From: Planctomycetota bacterium
GTDB taxonomy: Bacteria; Planctomycetota; J058; JAJDCQ01
Length of the DNA stretch: 64,000 bases
Assembly: GCA_029260755.1 (NCBI GenBank)
Contig: JAJDCQ010000168.1
Location: 177,954-241,953, forward strand
Direction of reading: 5' to 3'
In this document: one piece after another, positions 63,831 to 64,000 of the stretch
Position numbering within the stretch: the first letter of the stretch is position 1
Layout of the letters: every line of letters begins with the position of its first letter
Notes under the pieces: model-generated
Seen by the model: only the letters and a program-made list of their open reading frames with translations
Told to the model about the DNA's origin: nothing
Database searches by the model: none
Position numbers and translations under genes: made by a program

Positions 63831-64000
63831 AAGAGAGGGGTCAGGTCTCGGATGTTCGCATTAGGAGAGGGTTCAAAGAGAGGGGTCAGGTCTCGGATGT
63901 TCGCATTAGGAGAGGGTTCAAAGAGAGGGGTGAGGGGAACGAATTTTTGCTTTTGGGAGCCAAAAAGAAAAAACAAGACCAGAACCCCAGAACCACGCAA
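63831..64000. repeat. 45-bp direct repeats and AT-rich edge of a probable mobile element
   Basis: The 45-bp unit starting AAGAGAGGGGTCAGGTCTCG occurs at 63831-63875 and 63876-63920; a third partial copy starts at 63921. Beyond about 63940 the sequence becomes AT-rich (runs of A and T), unlike the rest of the window. Units of the GGGGTCAGGTCTCG-GATGTTCGCATT kind are, from memory, common next to IS200-like Y1 transposase genes in metagenome-derived genomes. No transposase is visible before the window ends. Confidence 0.7.

Overview
The window is about 64 kb of very GC-rich bacterial DNA (codon third positions almost all G or C). It is dense with Hanks-type Ser/Thr protein kinases, many carrying TPR tails, next to large secreted lipoproteins, a DUF1570-type putative peptidase and c-di-GMP proteins. 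This mix fits a Planctomycetota-like bacterium best. Myxococcota is the main alternative, and no rRNA or other marker gene is present to settle it. I found no tRNA, rRNA or CRISPR array.

Layout. (1) 1-12306: four translationally coupled + strand genes encode an NHL-repeat beta-propeller protein (5' end outside the window), a helical secreted protein and two giant lipoproteins. The same MAM-like jelly-roll domain recurs in three of them. (2) 12307-17450: a GxxExxY gene sits between inverted arrays of 9-nt iterons, followed by a small secreted protein and a matrixin-type metalloprotease fused in frame to a lipoprotein-like module with an apparently dead caspase fold. (3) 17451-19680: palindromic repeats and a secreted GH13 alpha-amylase. 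(4) 19781-25270: a kinase with tandem MshEN-like motifs, convergent with an operon of kinase, GAF-HD-GYP phosphodiesterase and small coiled-coil protein. (5) 25377-38000: a ferredoxin with four Cys-rich cluster motifs, then two PknK-like kinase-ATPase-TPR giants and a GAF-GGDEF-GAF-sigma54-activator fusion. (6) 38309-41059: a secreted tandem-domain protein, an inositol monophosphatase/histidinol phosphatase-type enzyme and a VOC protein. (7) 41148-61829: a zinc-ribbon/DUF1570 protein and five further kinases, one split by a single-base deletion and one fused to an H-NOX gas-sensor domain. An amidase lipoprotein, an unknown lipoprotein and a SnoaL-like protein lie among them. (8) 61845-63797: a TetR regulator and an old-yellow-enzyme gene in one operon. 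(9) 63831-64000: 45-bp direct repeats running into AT-richer DNA, probably the edge of a mobile element.

How it fits together. The main theme is signalling. Nine Ser/Thr kinases have different inputs (H-NOX, MshEN-like, zinc ribbon, TPR, AAA-type ATPase), and c-di-GMP could be made (GGDEF), degraded (HD-GYP) and sensed (MshEN-like kinase) within 19 kb. A second theme is a set of palindromic intergenic elements built from 8- or 9-nt iterons. They occupy all three convergent gene gaps longer than 100 bp and also flank the GxxExxY gene. Recognisable promoters resemble TTGAnn-N16/17-nATAnT.
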